DNA from: a virus
IMG/VR virus record: IMGVR_UViG_3300030406_000364
Coordinates: 1 to 50,469 of that record
Direction: 5' to 3' (one strand)
Length of the DNA: 50,469 nt
The position numbers and the translations under genes are program-made. The notes beneath the pieces are model-generated. The model saw nothing but the letters and a program-made list of their open reading frames with translations. It was not told where the DNA came from and searched no databases. This document shows positions 1 to 8,027 of this stretch, piece by piece; the stretch's first letter is position 1, and the number at the start of each line of letters is the position of its first letter.

Positions 1-254
1 AATGCAACAGTTTCGTTTGTATACCTTGAAGTATAACTTTCTGATGCATCATCATAAACAACAGCAGCACCTTCACCTTTAGTAGGTGCAGCACCAAAAC
101 CTGTGAAGAGTACTTCTTCTTCAAAAGCTCTGTCTGATGATTCTATTTCGTATAATGGTTTGTGTTCGTCTTCCACGCTGCCATATTCTATTCCAAAAAC
201 TGCATTCAGTCCAGGAAGTAGCTCTTTGGCAATACTTGCTCTATTTATAGCCAT
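1..254 (-). CDS. major capsid protein, N-terminal part (cut by window edge)
   Basis: An ATG at 254 opens a frame that runs off the left edge; the first 84 residues are visible. They begin MAINRASIAKELLPGLNAVF and contain TGFGAAPTKGEGAAV, which I recognise from N-termini of major capsid proteins of alphaproteobacterial phages, often annotated as Mu gpT-like. The protein would form the icosahedral shell. It follows the scaffold and two head-associated genes in the same minus-strand operon, the normal place for a capsid gene. A purine-rich ribosome binding site (GGAAAGG) lies just upstream. The C-terminus is outside the window, so the fold and length cannot be checked. Confidence 0.75.
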   Translation of the reverse strand, partial: MAINRASIAKELLPGLNAVFGIEYGSVEDEHKPLYEIESSDRAFEEEVLFTGFGAAPTKGEGAAVVYDDASESYTSRYTNETVA

Positions 255-273
255 TTAATTATTCCTTTCCTAA

Positions 274-900
274 TTAAGCTGTTGAAACAGTAGTTGTTAT
301 ATAATTGTCCATATGTGAATTGATACGTACTTCATACCAAGGATATGCGTCTGTCACACCTGCTGATGCTCCAATACCTGTATCCCAAGGTGCTCTACGT
401 ATTACTCTCATATGACTTGTTGCTTGTGTTGGACCAGATGCATCTAAAACATAGGCACTATTACCTGTTTTAGTTGAACCTGTTGCTAAAATCCAAGGTG
501 CATTATATACACCAGCTCCCATACCTGCTGAAGCAGTTACTGTTGCATCTGCTTGTATAAAGTATGTTTGATCTGGATCTCTTGCTACATGGATCTTAAC
601 ATCTGTGGCTGTGGTTCCTCCTGTCCAGTATCTACTAAATTCTTGATTTCCTGAAGCGTCTACATAACTAATTCCTTGGAATACTCCTGCTGTTTTAACT
701 GTTACGTTAGCAGGACTTGGAATTATTGTACCTAATGAATCAATGACTATAGGATCTCCTGTAAACATTGTTGTAGGCAATAATGCTGATGCAACCTTTG
801 GGGAAACATTCAAATCAATAGTGTCAATACCAGTAGAGTTAGAACCTGAACCATTTTTTCTCGCTAGTACAAGACCACGAGAAGCGTCTACTGATGCCAT
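274..900 (-). CDS. putative head decoration or capsid-associated protein
   Basis: A 208-residue protein, poor in Cys and rich in Thr, Ser, Ala and Gly, with predicted beta-strand character throughout (for example TVKTAGVFQGISYVDASG near residues 68-85). It has no signal peptide or membrane segment. It lies 19 bases upstream of the major capsid gene and downstream of the scaffold, a position often occupied by decoration or head-stabilising proteins. The start at 900 has a good GGAGAAAG site. The FQGISYVDASG type motif is common in small proteins next to capsid genes of marine phages. The role is inferred from context and composition. Confidence 0.55.
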   Translation of the reverse strand: MASVDASRGLVLARKNGSGSNSTGIDTIDLNVSPKVASALLPTTMFTGDPIVIDSLGTIIPSPANVTVKTAGVFQGISYVDASGNQEFSRYWTGGTTATDVKIHVARDPDQTYFIQADATVTASAGMGAGVYNAPWILATGSTKTGNSAYVLDASGPTQATSHMRVIRRAPWDTGIGASAGVTDAYPWYEVRINSHMDNYITTTVSTA

Positions 901-933
901 TTTCTTTCTCCTTTATTATAAGTAATAAAAGGA

Positions 934-1443
934 TTAATCCTGAAAGTTAGGTTGTCTTCCTGTTACTACTTTAGATTTACTGTTATTAGAAATAGGCATA
1001 CGAGAGTTATTATTACCCATGAGTTGTGCGTCAATCGCATCATTCATGGCTTTACTTTTATCTCTGTAAAACTTACTTCTAGCTTCGTATTTAGCAGTTG
1101 GGATTTTTGCTAATCCTACGTCAGCACGACAGACTACCCCTGCGTATCTACCTTCATCTCTCACGAAAGATGTTGCACTCATTTCAGGAACTTCAGCCAA
1201 GTCAACAAATTGCCAGCCTTCTTGCAGTTTCTTACCTATATGTTTGACATCATCTTGACCTTTAAGTGTCATTCTTAACCATCCTAATGTCATACCTTCG
1301 CTGGTAAAACGATCTTTAACTGCTTGAGGAATATGAACTACATCTTGTTCTTCAAATGTATATTCAACTTCTTCTCTAGCTTCTTGTTTTCTAGTTTCTT
1401 GTTCTCTTAAATTAGAACTACGTGTACTATTAATTCGTGTCAT
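934..1443 (-). CDS. conserved head-operon protein of unknown function
   Basis: A 169-residue soluble protein. The first 30 residues are charged (RKQEAREEVEY). The middle holds WLRMTLKGQDDVKHIGKK, followed by a block around VVCRADVGLAKIP; such blocks occur in uncharacterised proteins encoded between scaffold and capsid genes of marine phages. The C-terminus is Asn/Ser-rich and probably disordered. Its ATG at 1443 lies directly against the scaffold stop codon at 1444, so translation is probably coupled. I cannot assign a reaction; a minor head or assembly role is an inference from position. Confidence 0.55.
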   Translation of the reverse strand: MTRINSTRSSNLREQETRKQEAREEVEYTFEEQDVVHIPQAVKDRFTSEGMTLGWLRMTLKGQDDVKHIGKKLQEGWQFVDLAEVPEMSATSFVRDEGRYAGVVCRADVGLAKIPTAKYEARSKFYRDKSKAMNDAIDAQLMGNNNSRMPISNNSKSKVVTGRQPNFQD

Positions 1444-2439
1444 CTATTTTCCTCCACGCTGCATATTTATTGTTGTATACTCTCCTTCAGCTTTATCAGC
1501 TTTTTGTTTTTCAAGAGCATACTGTTCAAGTGGTATATTCCATTTGTTAGCTAATCTAATATCTTCTTTTGATAGCTTAACTTTCTTACTAGAACCTGGA
1601 GAGCTGCGAGATGCTCCAGCCACCACTTGAGCAGGTTTTGACGCTTCTTCCTGCTTACGAACTTCCTCAACTGGAGCAGCATTTGCTGCAAACTTATGAG
1701 GAAATGTTTCTTGCATCCTACGATCTATTTCAGTATAATACTCTGGATCTGTAGGATTAAAACCTTCTTCTTTTAACTGACCATCTATTGCTAAAGATGC
1801 TGCAGTCATAACTTGATCTGAACCAAACCATTCATTTCTTTGTGCCCATTCTGCTGCTCTTGGATCTGGAGTAGGCTGTGGTTGATACTGTTGCTGTACA
1901 GGTTGTTGTGGTTGTTGTTGTACAGGTTGTTGATCAAATTGTTGTTTCGTTACATTCAATGATTTTAAATCATTTTGTGCTTCGTTTAAAAATTCTTGAG
2001 CTTGTAATATCTTTGCAGAATCGCCTTCTTCATGTGCTGACTTATAAGCATTACGAGCTAATTCTAATTTATCTGTTATTTGTTTTTCACTTGCATCTAA
2101 ATTTAATTTAGAAACAGTATTAAATTGATGCTGTGAACTATTTAACTTTTGATTTAACTCTTCATTTTGTTTCATTAGTTGAGCAAGTTGTTCATCTCTT
2201 TCTTTACGTTGCTTAACTAATTGACGTATTCTTTTTTGAGCTCCTTTTGTTTCTATACCTTCAAGCTCTTTAGGTTCTTCTTTTTTAGGAGCTTCTTCTG
2301 TTGGAGTTTCTTCTTTTGCTGTAACAGGCGAAGGAACTTTATCTTCTTCATTCTCTTCACCTTCTACTTCATATTCTACTTTTTCTTCTTTAGGAGCTGT
2401 AGTATCTACTTCACTCCAGTCTTCTTGTTCTTGTTCCAT
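1444..2439 (-). CDS. capsid scaffolding-type protein
   Basis: A 331-residue, highly charged protein. Residues 1-70 are Glu/Lys/Pro-rich. About 65-160 is a predicted coiled coil (RIRQLVKQRKERDEQLAQL onward). About 165-190 is Gln/Pro-rich. A more ordered segment follows with EWAQRNEWFGSDQVMTAASL, a type of motif seen in scaffolding or capsid-assembly proteins of podoviruses. The C-terminus is basic (SSKKVKLSKEDI). Composition, coiled coil and position just before the capsid genes all point to a scaffold. A promoter-like sequence lies 55 bases upstream, so the scaffold-capsid block may have its own transcript. Confidence 0.7.
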   Translation of the reverse strand: MEQEQEDWSEVDTTAPKEEKVEYEVEGEENEEDKVPSPVTAKEETPTEEAPKKEEPKELEGIETKGAQKRIRQLVKQRKERDEQLAQLMKQNEELNQKLNSSQHQFNTVSKLNLDASEKQITDKLELARNAYKSAHEEGDSAKILQAQEFLNEAQNDLKSLNVTKQQFDQQPVQQQPQQPVQQQYQPQPTPDPRAAEWAQRNEWFGSDQVMTAASLAIDGQLKEEGFNPTDPEYYTEIDRRMQETFPHKFAANAAPVEEVRKQEEASKPAQVVAGASRSSPGSSKKVKLSKEDIRLANKWNIPLEQYALEKQKADKAEGEYTTINMQRGGK

Positions 2440-2493
2440 TATGTTACCTTTCGTTGTTTACGAGACATACGACTTACGTACTTCTATTATTAT

Positions 2494-2522
2494 ATTATAC
2501 ACTAAATTTTTATATTAAGCAA
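2494..2522 (-). promoter_or_regulatory. promoter for the scaffold-capsid block
   Basis: On the minus strand, TTGCTT (2522-2517), a 17-base spacer and a perfect TATAAT (2499-2494). The bases around the -10 read TAGTGTATAAT, the same 11-mer found at the TerL promoter near 8028. It lies in the largest gap of the head operon, between the GroES-like gene and the scaffold. Confidence 0.55.
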
Positions 2523-2525
2523 ATT

Positions 2526-2954
2526 TTATGTACTATATTTAGTTAAATTAAAAGTAGGATCTAAAAATTTAGGATCTTGTACTTTCATTATTACTTGATC
2601 ATCATACAATAAAATCATCTTAACATTTTTATATTGTATCTTTTGACCAGCATGTTTAGCATAACAAACATAATCTCCTAATTGACACCAAGGTCCTTTA
2701 GGAAATTTTTCTTTATCAGCATAAGCAAGTTCACCTATTTTTAAAACCTTACCTATAGTTGTTAAATACGACATATCGTCTTTGGTTGAATTAGGTAGTA
2801 ATATACCACCTTTAGTTTTTTCTTTTATTGATACAGGTCTTACGAGTACATGAAAACCTGGAAGTTCAGGTAAGACATCTGGAGTAGATTCATCTTCTTC
2901 TTCTGTTATCCACATGTCATTCTTAATTGAATTACCTAAATGTACCTGTTGCAT
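2526..2954 (-). CDS. GroES-like co-chaperonin (Cpn10 family)
   Basis: A 142-residue protein with a GroES-type core. PGFHVLVRP (32-40) begins the barrel. A mobile-loop-like segment follows at about 43-62 (KTKGGILLP), where ILL at 51-53 matches the hydrophobic tripeptide that docks on GroEL. Then come IGKVLKIGE (67-75), LGDYVCYAK (92-100) and LLYDDQVIMKV (115-125). It has an extra N-terminal tail of about 30 residues and a short C-terminal extension, so it is longer than bacterial GroES (about 97 residues), as T4 Gp31 is. It probably replaces host GroES on GroEL to fold the capsid protein. It sits directly upstream of the scaffold. Its start overlaps the previous stop (TAATG). No GroEL gene is in the window. 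Confidence 0.85.
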   Translation of the reverse strand: MQQVHLGNSIKNDMWITEEEDESTPDVLPELPGFHVLVRPVSIKEKTKGGILLPNSTKDDMSYLTTIGKVLKIGELAYADKEKFPKGPWCQLGDYVCYAKHAGQKIQYKNVKMILLYDDQVIMKVQDPKFLDPTFNLTKYST

Positions 2955-3148
2955 TAGTCATCCTCTTCTTCGTATAATCTTTTTTTAACGATCTCTGTTA
3001 GTTTATTTCTGGACCATTCAATTCCATAAATATTACCAACAAGTTGACGATAATGGGCAAAGTTATCTGCCTGCCCATCACTTACATTATTTCTTAATTT
3101 ATTGAGTTCGTTATTATATTCACTAACGACCTCATTCCAAATATCCAT
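2954..3148 (-). CDS. small conserved head-operon protein, unknown function
   Basis: A 64-residue soluble, helical protein, beginning MDIWNEVVSEY and containing GQADNFAHYRQLVGNIYGIEW. A pattern of this kind (aspartate, tyrosine, then LVG.I.G.E) recurs in tiny proteins between portal and capsid genes of marine podoviruses. The ATG at 3148 follows the PqqA-like stop by three bases and its own stop overlaps the co-chaperonin start, so it is translated within a coupled chain. No function can be assigned. Confidence 0.6.
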   Translation of the reverse strand: MDIWNEVVSEYNNELNKLRNNVSDGQADNFAHYRQLVGNIYGIEWSRNKLTEIVKKRLYEEEDD

Positions 3149-3151
3149 GTA

Positions 3152-3226
3152 TTAGATTTCTGCACAAGCGTAGCAGTTAATTTCTAATCCAACAGATACT
3201 TCTTTAATAATTGGTGATTTCCACAT
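3152..3226 (-). CDS. pqqA: PqqA-like coenzyme PQQ precursor peptide
   Basis: A 24-residue ORF. It matches the spacing of the PqqA family: M-W, then W-x2-P (W2, P5), P-x3-E (E9), E-x3-G (G13), G-x-E (E15), E-x3-Y (Y19) and a Y-x2-A-E ending (A22, E23). E15 and Y19 correspond to the Glu and Tyr that PqqE cross-links to build pyrroloquinoline quinone; the methylotroph peptide has the same framework. The start overlaps the previous stop as TAATG, and the next gene starts three bases after its stop, so it is embedded in a coupled head operon and not in stray sequence. No pqqB, C, D or E is in the window, so a host pathway would have to mature it. Translation and function are inferred; the motif match is direct. 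Confidence 0.75.
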   Translation of the reverse strand: MWKSPIIKEVSVGLEINCYACAEI

Positions 3227-3432
3227 TATCTTTTACCTTTAGTTGGTGAAGGATACTTCCAAGAAGAATCTTCACGTTGATTTAACACACCTTTTTTAGG
3301 TCTACTACCATAGTCACTTTGTGACATTTTAGTAAAGTCACCATACATACCACCATCTCCATTTGGAACATGAGTTGGGTATCCATTAGTCACACCTTTT
3401 TTAACAGGATATGCTTTATTCCCTATTGGCAT
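3226..3432 (-). CDS. small basic Gly-rich protein, unknown function
   Basis: A 68-residue basic protein rich in Gly, Lys, Pro and Tyr (GNKAYPVKKGVTNGYPTHVP near the N-terminus, SWKYPSPTKGKR at the end). It has no membrane segment and looks largely disordered. Its start overlaps the portal stop by 17 bases, with a GGAG site inside the portal gene, and its stop overlaps the PqqA-like start. It may be a minor virion or DNA-binding protein, but nothing in the sequence settles this. Confidence 0.55.
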   Translation of the reverse strand: MPIGNKAYPVKKGVTNGYPTHVPNGDGGMYGDFTKMSQSDYGSRPKKGVLNQREDSSWKYPSPTKGKR

Positions 3433-5971
3433 TATTTGCTCCTTTCATTTCTTCTTTTAATAAATCTGTAATAACATCAATAAGTTTAAAACTTCTTTCT
3501 CTGTCATCCAGATTCTCCATACTAGCTACTTTTTCTAAAGCATCTATACGAATTTTTTCCATATCTATAGCATTCTTTTCTTCTGCTAAAGTTGTCTTTG
3601 TTAATAAGTCTAAAGCTTTCATAGTTTCTTTTGAAGCTCTATCAAGATCTGCTTTCTCTTTTTTCAATACAGCATCTTGACCAGATTTACCTGCTTGTAC
3701 CATTAACTCTGCTTCTTCTAATTCTAATCTTTGTGCATCTAATGCAGAGTCTGCAGAATGTTTAGCCATAGTTGCTTGTAATTTTTGTTTTTCTAATTCT
3801 ACTTTTGCTTGCTCTAATGCAACCATTTGTTGTTCAGGTGATTGAGCTTGTCCCATTTGATTAGCATTTAATACTTGTTGAGCTGCAGTAGCCATAGCCA
3901 TTTCAGCAACTTGAGGATTCTGTTGTTGATCTGGTGGTAGTTGTTCCATTGTAGCTCTTGCCATACCATTCATTTGTTCTTGATATTTTAATACAGAATG
4001 TTCTTGTATGTTTGCTTCTAGTATTGGTTTTAATCTCGCCATTATAGGATTAGCACCATTCTGTGGATCTTGTAAATACATCATCTTTACTTGTATATGT
4101 GAATCATGGTTCTGTCCTGGAAATGCTGCAATAGGTATACCTTTAGTTGCAGCCATTATATCAGATACAGGATCTAATTTTTGTGGCTCTTTCTTTGGTG
4201 GAAGTATTTCTTCCATATTAGGCATATTAGCAGAATTTAATATTGTTCTATTTAATGCTTCAAGATTAAACATACCAGGAGGTGATTGCTGTGCCATTTG
4301 TAATGCCATTTGTGCAATCATCATCCTATGTGCATTTGATGGAATGTTAGGATCTGATACTGGTATCACATCTACTCTACCATCAAAGTCTTGTTTTAAT
4401 ACACTTTTCTCAGCAAATGGTACTTCATATGGATACTCTGAAGGTAGATAATCATAATTTATCTGTGCAAGTATTTTAAATTCATCTCTTTGAGATTTGT
4501 GTAATCTCTTATGAATAGCAGAGAAGAACTTGCTAGACGCTTCTAGTAATGCCATTGTTGTACCCACAGGTCCATAAGATGCTGCATCAGAAACAATTTG
4601 TTCTGTAGAGTCAGCAAACTTTTGACCTGTTTGAGTTATGAATTGAAGCATATTATATAGGGTAGAGGAAGGCTCTTTATAGGGGAGAGAGACAATAGCC
4701 TTGTTAAGATCTTGCCCTGTGGCTTCAACTTCTTTAAACTCACCTGGTGATATAGGATCGTTGTCACCAACAATTCTTACACCCTTTGCTTTGAATCCTC
4801 CTGGTAAGTTTGCGAATTGACCTGCATCCACTAAACTTCTCATGGCTGCAGTAGCAGTCATAGTTAAGTTTCCTAAAAAGTGCATGAGACCAAATCCATA
4901 GAAACTAAAGCCTGGTACGAATCTGTAATGAACAAAGTGAGACACTTTCTCTTGATTCTTATCATCCTTCTTATAGTTTCTACGAATGCTTAAAATTTGT
5001 TGTGATTTTTCTTCTACTGTTACAATATAAGGAAGAGCATAGTCTTCTTCTATTTCTAAATAACAATGTTGTTCTAGTAATGTATATTGTGGATCATTTG
5101 TTGCTGTAGGAGACAAACCAATAATTGTATCCATTTTTTCTGAAAAAGATGTAGGTTGTGGATTTGTTGCTTCTGGTAATTCTACATCTCTATAGATTCC
5201 TGATCGTATATCTTTTGCTAACTCAACAGGACTTCTATATATAACATGTGTATATCTATCTGCTTTACGTAAATTAGATGCATAATAAGAAACATAGAAT
5301 TGATCAATAGGAACAAATTCAGATACTGGTCTTTTTAAATTAGCATCATAATAAACTTTTTTAAATGCTGATCCAATCAAAGGGAGGTGGAACAGCATTC
5401 TTTCAAACTCATCAAAGTATTCAGGCATTTGCTCTGTTGTTTGATAGTTCATAAACTCTTGTACACGATTAGCTTGATCTTCTCTTTCAGGAGTAGACTT
5501 ACCTAATATCTGTGTTTTAACTGGACCTGCTGGTGGAAATAATTCTTGTATAGCTTTTGATTGAAACTTAACAGCAGATTCTATTAACATAGGATGTACT
5601 GCTGTACATGCACCTTCAAATGGTTCTGCAGTTTCTTCTATCTTTAAACCTAGAAGATCAAAACCTTTTTCAAACATTGCTTCCCATTCAGAACGAGATT
5701 CTTTGTCTGCAGTATAATTATCTATAACATCTGCTGCAATAATTTGTTGATCTTCTTCTTCTACTGTATCTGTAAGATCTCCATACCATTCTTGTATAGA
5801 TTGTTCAGCTTCCATTTCTATGCTTGTTTGTGAAAAGTCTACAGTAATACCACCATCATCTTCCATTTCAAATGTTGGTGCACCTTCCATCATATCTTCA
5901 GGTGTAGGCATTTGTACTACGTTTGTAACTTCTTCTCTAATTTTTTCAAAAGGATTTTTTTCTGTTGCCAT
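3416..5971 (-). CDS. portal protein
   Basis: An 851-residue protein directly downstream of the terminase group. The segment around residues 120-160 (HPMLIESAVKFQSKAIQELF, then FPPAGPVKTQILG) is characteristic of podovirus-type portal proteins that form the dodecameric ring through which DNA is packaged and ejected. The central region carries the expected alpha/beta stem-wing-like sequence. The last 170 residues are a long Ala/Glu/Lys/Gln coiled coil, matching the portal barrel. Its length suits the P22/T7-like portals with barrel extensions. The start overlaps the preceding stop (TAATG at 5971). It should sit at one capsid vertex and bind TerL during packaging. Confidence 0.85.
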   Translation of the reverse strand: MATEKNPFEKIREEVTNVVQMPTPEDMMEGAPTFEMEDDGGITVDFSQTSIEMEAEQSIQEWYGDLTDTVEEEDQQIIAADVIDNYTADKESRSEWEAMFEKGFDLLGLKIEETAEPFEGACTAVHPMLIESAVKFQSKAIQELFPPAGPVKTQILGKSTPEREDQANRVQEFMNYQTTEQMPEYFDEFERMLFHLPLIGSAFKKVYYDANLKRPVSEFVPIDQFYVSYYASNLRKADRYTHVIYRSPVELAKDIRSGIYRDVELPEATNPQPTSFSEKMDTIIGLSPTATNDPQYTLLEQHCYLEIEEDYALPYIVTVEEKSQQILSIRRNYKKDDKNQEKVSHFVHYRFVPGFSFYGFGLMHFLGNLTMTATAAMRSLVDAGQFANLPGGFKAKGVRIVGDNDPISPGEFKEVEATGQDLNKAIVSLPYKEPSSTLYNMLQFITQTGQKFADSTEQIVSDAASYGPVGTTMALLEASSKFFSAIHKRLHKSQRDEFKILAQINYDYLPSEYPYEVPFAEKSVLKQDFDGRVDVIPVSDPNIPSNAHRMMIAQMALQMAQQSPPGMFNLEALNRTILNSANMPNMEEILPPKKEPQKLDPVSDIMAATKGIPIAAFPGQNHDSHIQVKMMYLQDPQNGANPIMARLKPILEANIQEHSVLKYQEQMNGMARATMEQLPPDQQQNPQVAEMAMATAAQQVLNANQMGQAQSPEQQMVALEQAKVELEKQKLQATMAKHSADSALDAQRLELEEAELMVQAGKSGQDAVLKKEKADLDRASKETMKALDLLTKTTLAEEKNAIDMEKIRIDALEKVASMENLDDRERSFKLIDVITDLLKEEMKGANNANRE

Positions 5972-6243
5972 TATTTTATCTTTCCACCTTTTTTAAACTT
6001 TAATGTATACTTGGCTCCTACAGTACTTTCTCCACCTGGTCTATGAGACGCAGTACCTGTTACAGAGTGACGACCTTTTTTATATTCTACTCTGCCTTTT
6101 ATTTTTGAACCTTTTAATGGATCTTTTGTAAATAGATTTTTATTTTTAACATAACCTTGCAGATCAATATTCATTTTATCACCTGCTTTGGTATCATACT
6201 TTAATTTTGTTTTTGTGGGTTGTATGTTTATTTTTGTTCCCAT
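5971..6243 (-). CDS. small basic beta-rich protein, unknown function
   Basis: A 90-residue, strongly basic protein. It has alternating charged and hydrophobic residues (GRVEYKKGRHSVTGTASHRP around 49-68) and a Lys-rich end (LKFKKGGKIK). The GTASHRPGGESTVGAKY segment looks like a beta hairpin. It lies between TerL and portal, where small packaging or head-completion proteins are common. The start at 6243 lies inside the overlapping 50-aa ORF. Function unknown. Confidence 0.5.
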   Translation of the reverse strand: MGTKINIQPTKTKLKYDTKAGDKMNIDLQGYVKNKNLFTKDPLKGSKIKGRVEYKKGRHSVTGTASHRPGGESTVGAKYTLKFKKGGKIK

Positions 6244-6346
6244 ACTGTCTCTCTCTTTCTCTATAATAATCTACGTTAGGATCGTATTTATTAGTGATAG
6301 TTATAGTATGTTTTTGTTTAGGTACAAAAGCACACTTTTTTTCCAT
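6194..6346 (-). CDS. possible 50-aa protein overlapping the next gene
   Basis: An ATG at 6346, just after the TerL stop, opens a 50-codon frame with a hydrophilic product (MEKKCAFVPKQKHTITITNK at the start, then YDPNVDYYRERER). It fills an otherwise empty 118-base gap, which this compact genome rarely leaves. It overlaps the first 50 bases of the next gene in another frame and has no clear Shine-Dalgarno sequence. A promoter-like TATAAT ends just upstream. It may be a real small gene or part of a leader. Confidence 0.35.
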   Translation of the reverse strand: MEKKCAFVPKQKHTITITNKYDPNVDYYRERERQYGNKNKHTTHKNKIKV

Positions 6347-6352
6347 ACAACT

Positions 6353-6381
6353 ATTATAACACTAAACTCTCCAGTATGCAA
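6353..6381 (-). promoter_or_regulatory. promoter-like site at the end of TerL
   Basis: On the minus strand, TTGCAT (6381-6376), a 17-base spacer and a perfect TATAAT (6358-6353), preceded by TTTAGTGT as at the scaffold promoter. It overlaps the TerL stop and would drive the small ORFs, portal and head genes. The -35 element matches consensus at only the TTG. Confidence 0.45.
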
Positions 6382-7972
6382 GTTTTTTTTCTTTTGGTTC
6401 ATCTTCCCACTCTGGATCTTCAGGATGTGATAGATGCCAAGACTCTTTTACATAGTGTATAGCCATTGTCATTGCGTCAACTTGGTCATCATGTGCAGCA
6501 TTTGGAAAGCGTAACATTTCTTCTAATAAGTCTTCTGACCACTTTTTATTTTTAGGAAACCATACTTTACCTGCTTCCATCATAGGAGTAGCTGCATATA
6601 CTCTGGATACCTTATCTCTATCAGGTAAATATTCTAACACAGGTATACCAGCTCTACGCATATCTTGTATTAATGATTGTCCTGATGCTTTCTTTTCTAC
6701 CATACAAACATCAGGTCTATGTTCTTGATATAACATTTGTGTCATACGTCTTAATTCTGGATATTCAAATCTTCCTTTAATGTTTCCTAATAAAATAAGA
6801 TTACCTTGAAAAGATTCTATACCTTCTTCACTTTCATCATACATAGAGAATATACCCCATGTCTGAATAACACTATAATCTGCTGTTGTCTTGGTAGAAA
6901 ACGCTGTATCATACGTTTGTAGTATAAAATCACATGGTGGTGGCTCACCATATTCCCACCATCTTAACCATTTCTTTTTTATTAACCCACCTTCATCTGG
7001 TGTGGGATCTTGCATATATAAGGCATTCCAGTATCGTGCACCATTTGAAGCTTTAATCTCATGTTCATCTACACGTAGTACTTCATCTGGTTTCCATTCA
7101 GGAAAATAACTAGAACCTACTGGAAGATCTAGTAATTCTGCTGCATCTTCATCAAGCCATGCTGGAATACGTACAACTTCCCAAGGAATAACATCATAAT
7201 CCCCCATATTCTCTTCTTGTTTTAGTAACCATCCACAGAGATCATCATAATGATAACGAGTATTAATGATGAGTATAGAACCATTAGGCATTATACGTGT
7301 TCTTAATCCTGCTGGATACCATTCCTTAACGTATCTTCTGCCTGCTTCAGAGTATGAGTCCTCTTCTGACATAACATCATCAAGGATCGCAATGTGTGCA
7401 CCTCTTCCTGCAATCTGGGATCGTACTCCAGCAGCATAGTATTGTCCACCTTTGTTTGTTTTCCATTTTCCTGCTGCTCGTACATCTGAACGTAAGGACA
7501 CTCCTTTGAAAACATTTTGAAATTCTTCAGCATTAACCAAATCTCTGACAGAACGACCAAAATCGCTTGACAACTGGTCACTATGGGAAACAGTAAGTAT
7601 TTCATGTTCTGGATTCCTTCCAATATACCATGCAGGAAACAATTTAGAACAAATAACAGACTTTGATGAACGTGGTGGTAGAAAGACCATAAGTCTTTTT
7701 ATCTCACCAGACTCTAATTGACGTAGTTTCTCTGATAAAACCTCTATATGCTTACCCATTTTAAAGTCTGAAACAAGCATTGGAGCCATTTGTTTAACAA
7801 ATGTAAGAAAATCTCCTTTAGAATCCTGTTGAACTTTGTGGGAAACAAGTAATTGTAGGTTTAAGAGAGCTTCAAATTGTGATGGAGTCTCTATAGTCTC
7901 TATAGTATCTGTGGTTTCTATGATTTTGTATCCTTTGTTGTATGTTTTTATATATTTTAATAAGAAAAACAA
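6362..7972 (-). CDS. terminase large subunit (ATPase and nuclease)
   Basis: A 536-residue packaging motor. The ATPase part has a Walker A at about 98-106 (LPPRSSKS, a variant with Ser where Gly is usual), Walker B IAILDDV (195-201) and a coupling motif INTRYH (236-241). The C-terminal RNase H-like nuclease shows acidic residues at D355 (TYDTAFS), E426 (MVEKKASG) and D495/D496 (AAHDDQVDAM), as in T4 Gp17-type terminases. It cuts concatemers and pumps DNA through the portal. The first 30 residues come from low-complexity repeated codons (TIETIE) and have no ribosome binding site, so the true start may be internal. It is the first gene behind the strong promoter at 8028-8057. The matching small subunit is 22 kb away on the other strand. 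Confidence 0.92.
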   Translation of the reverse strand: MFFLLKYIKTYNKGYKIIETTDTIETIETPSQFEALLNLQLLVSHKVQQDSKGDFLTFVKQMAPMLVSDFKMGKHIEVLSEKLRQLESGEIKRLMVFLPPRSSKSVICSKLFPAWYIGRNPEHEILTVSHSDQLSSDFGRSVRDLVNAEEFQNVFKGVSLRSDVRAAGKWKTNKGGQYYAAGVRSQIAGRGAHIAILDDVMSEEDSYSEAGRRYVKEWYPAGLRTRIMPNGSILIINTRYHYDDLCGWLLKQEENMGDYDVIPWEVVRIPAWLDEDAAELLDLPVGSSYFPEWKPDEVLRVDEHEIKASNGARYWNALYMQDPTPDEGGLIKKKWLRWWEYGEPPPCDFILQTYDTAFSTKTTADYSVIQTWGIFSMYDESEEGIESFQGNLILLGNIKGRFEYPELRRMTQMLYQEHRPDVCMVEKKASGQSLIQDMRRAGIPVLEYLPDRDKVSRVYAATPMMEAGKVWFPKNKKWSEDLLEEMLRFPNAAHDDQVDAMTMAIHYVKESWHLSHPEDPEWEDEPKEKKLAYWRV

Positions 7973-8027
7973 ATAAAAACAAAAAACAATGTACTTATGG
8001 TTTTAGTAATTTTATATATTATATATA

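Noticed and set aside
1878-2505. Plus-strand frames opposite the scaffold (77 and 94 aa)
   Set aside because: They mirror the Gln/Glu codons of the minus-strand scaffold, giving Val- or Phe-rich nonsense products with no ribosome sites.
3152-3226. The PqqA-like ORF as a random short frame
   Set aside because: Random 24-codon frames are common, but the joint presence of seven family positions in correct spacing plus coupled overlaps makes chance unlikely, so it is kept as a feature.
7303-7623. 106-aa minus-strand frame inside TerL
   Set aside because: Runs in another phase across the conserved TerL core; the TerL frame has clear motifs, so this is a shadow.
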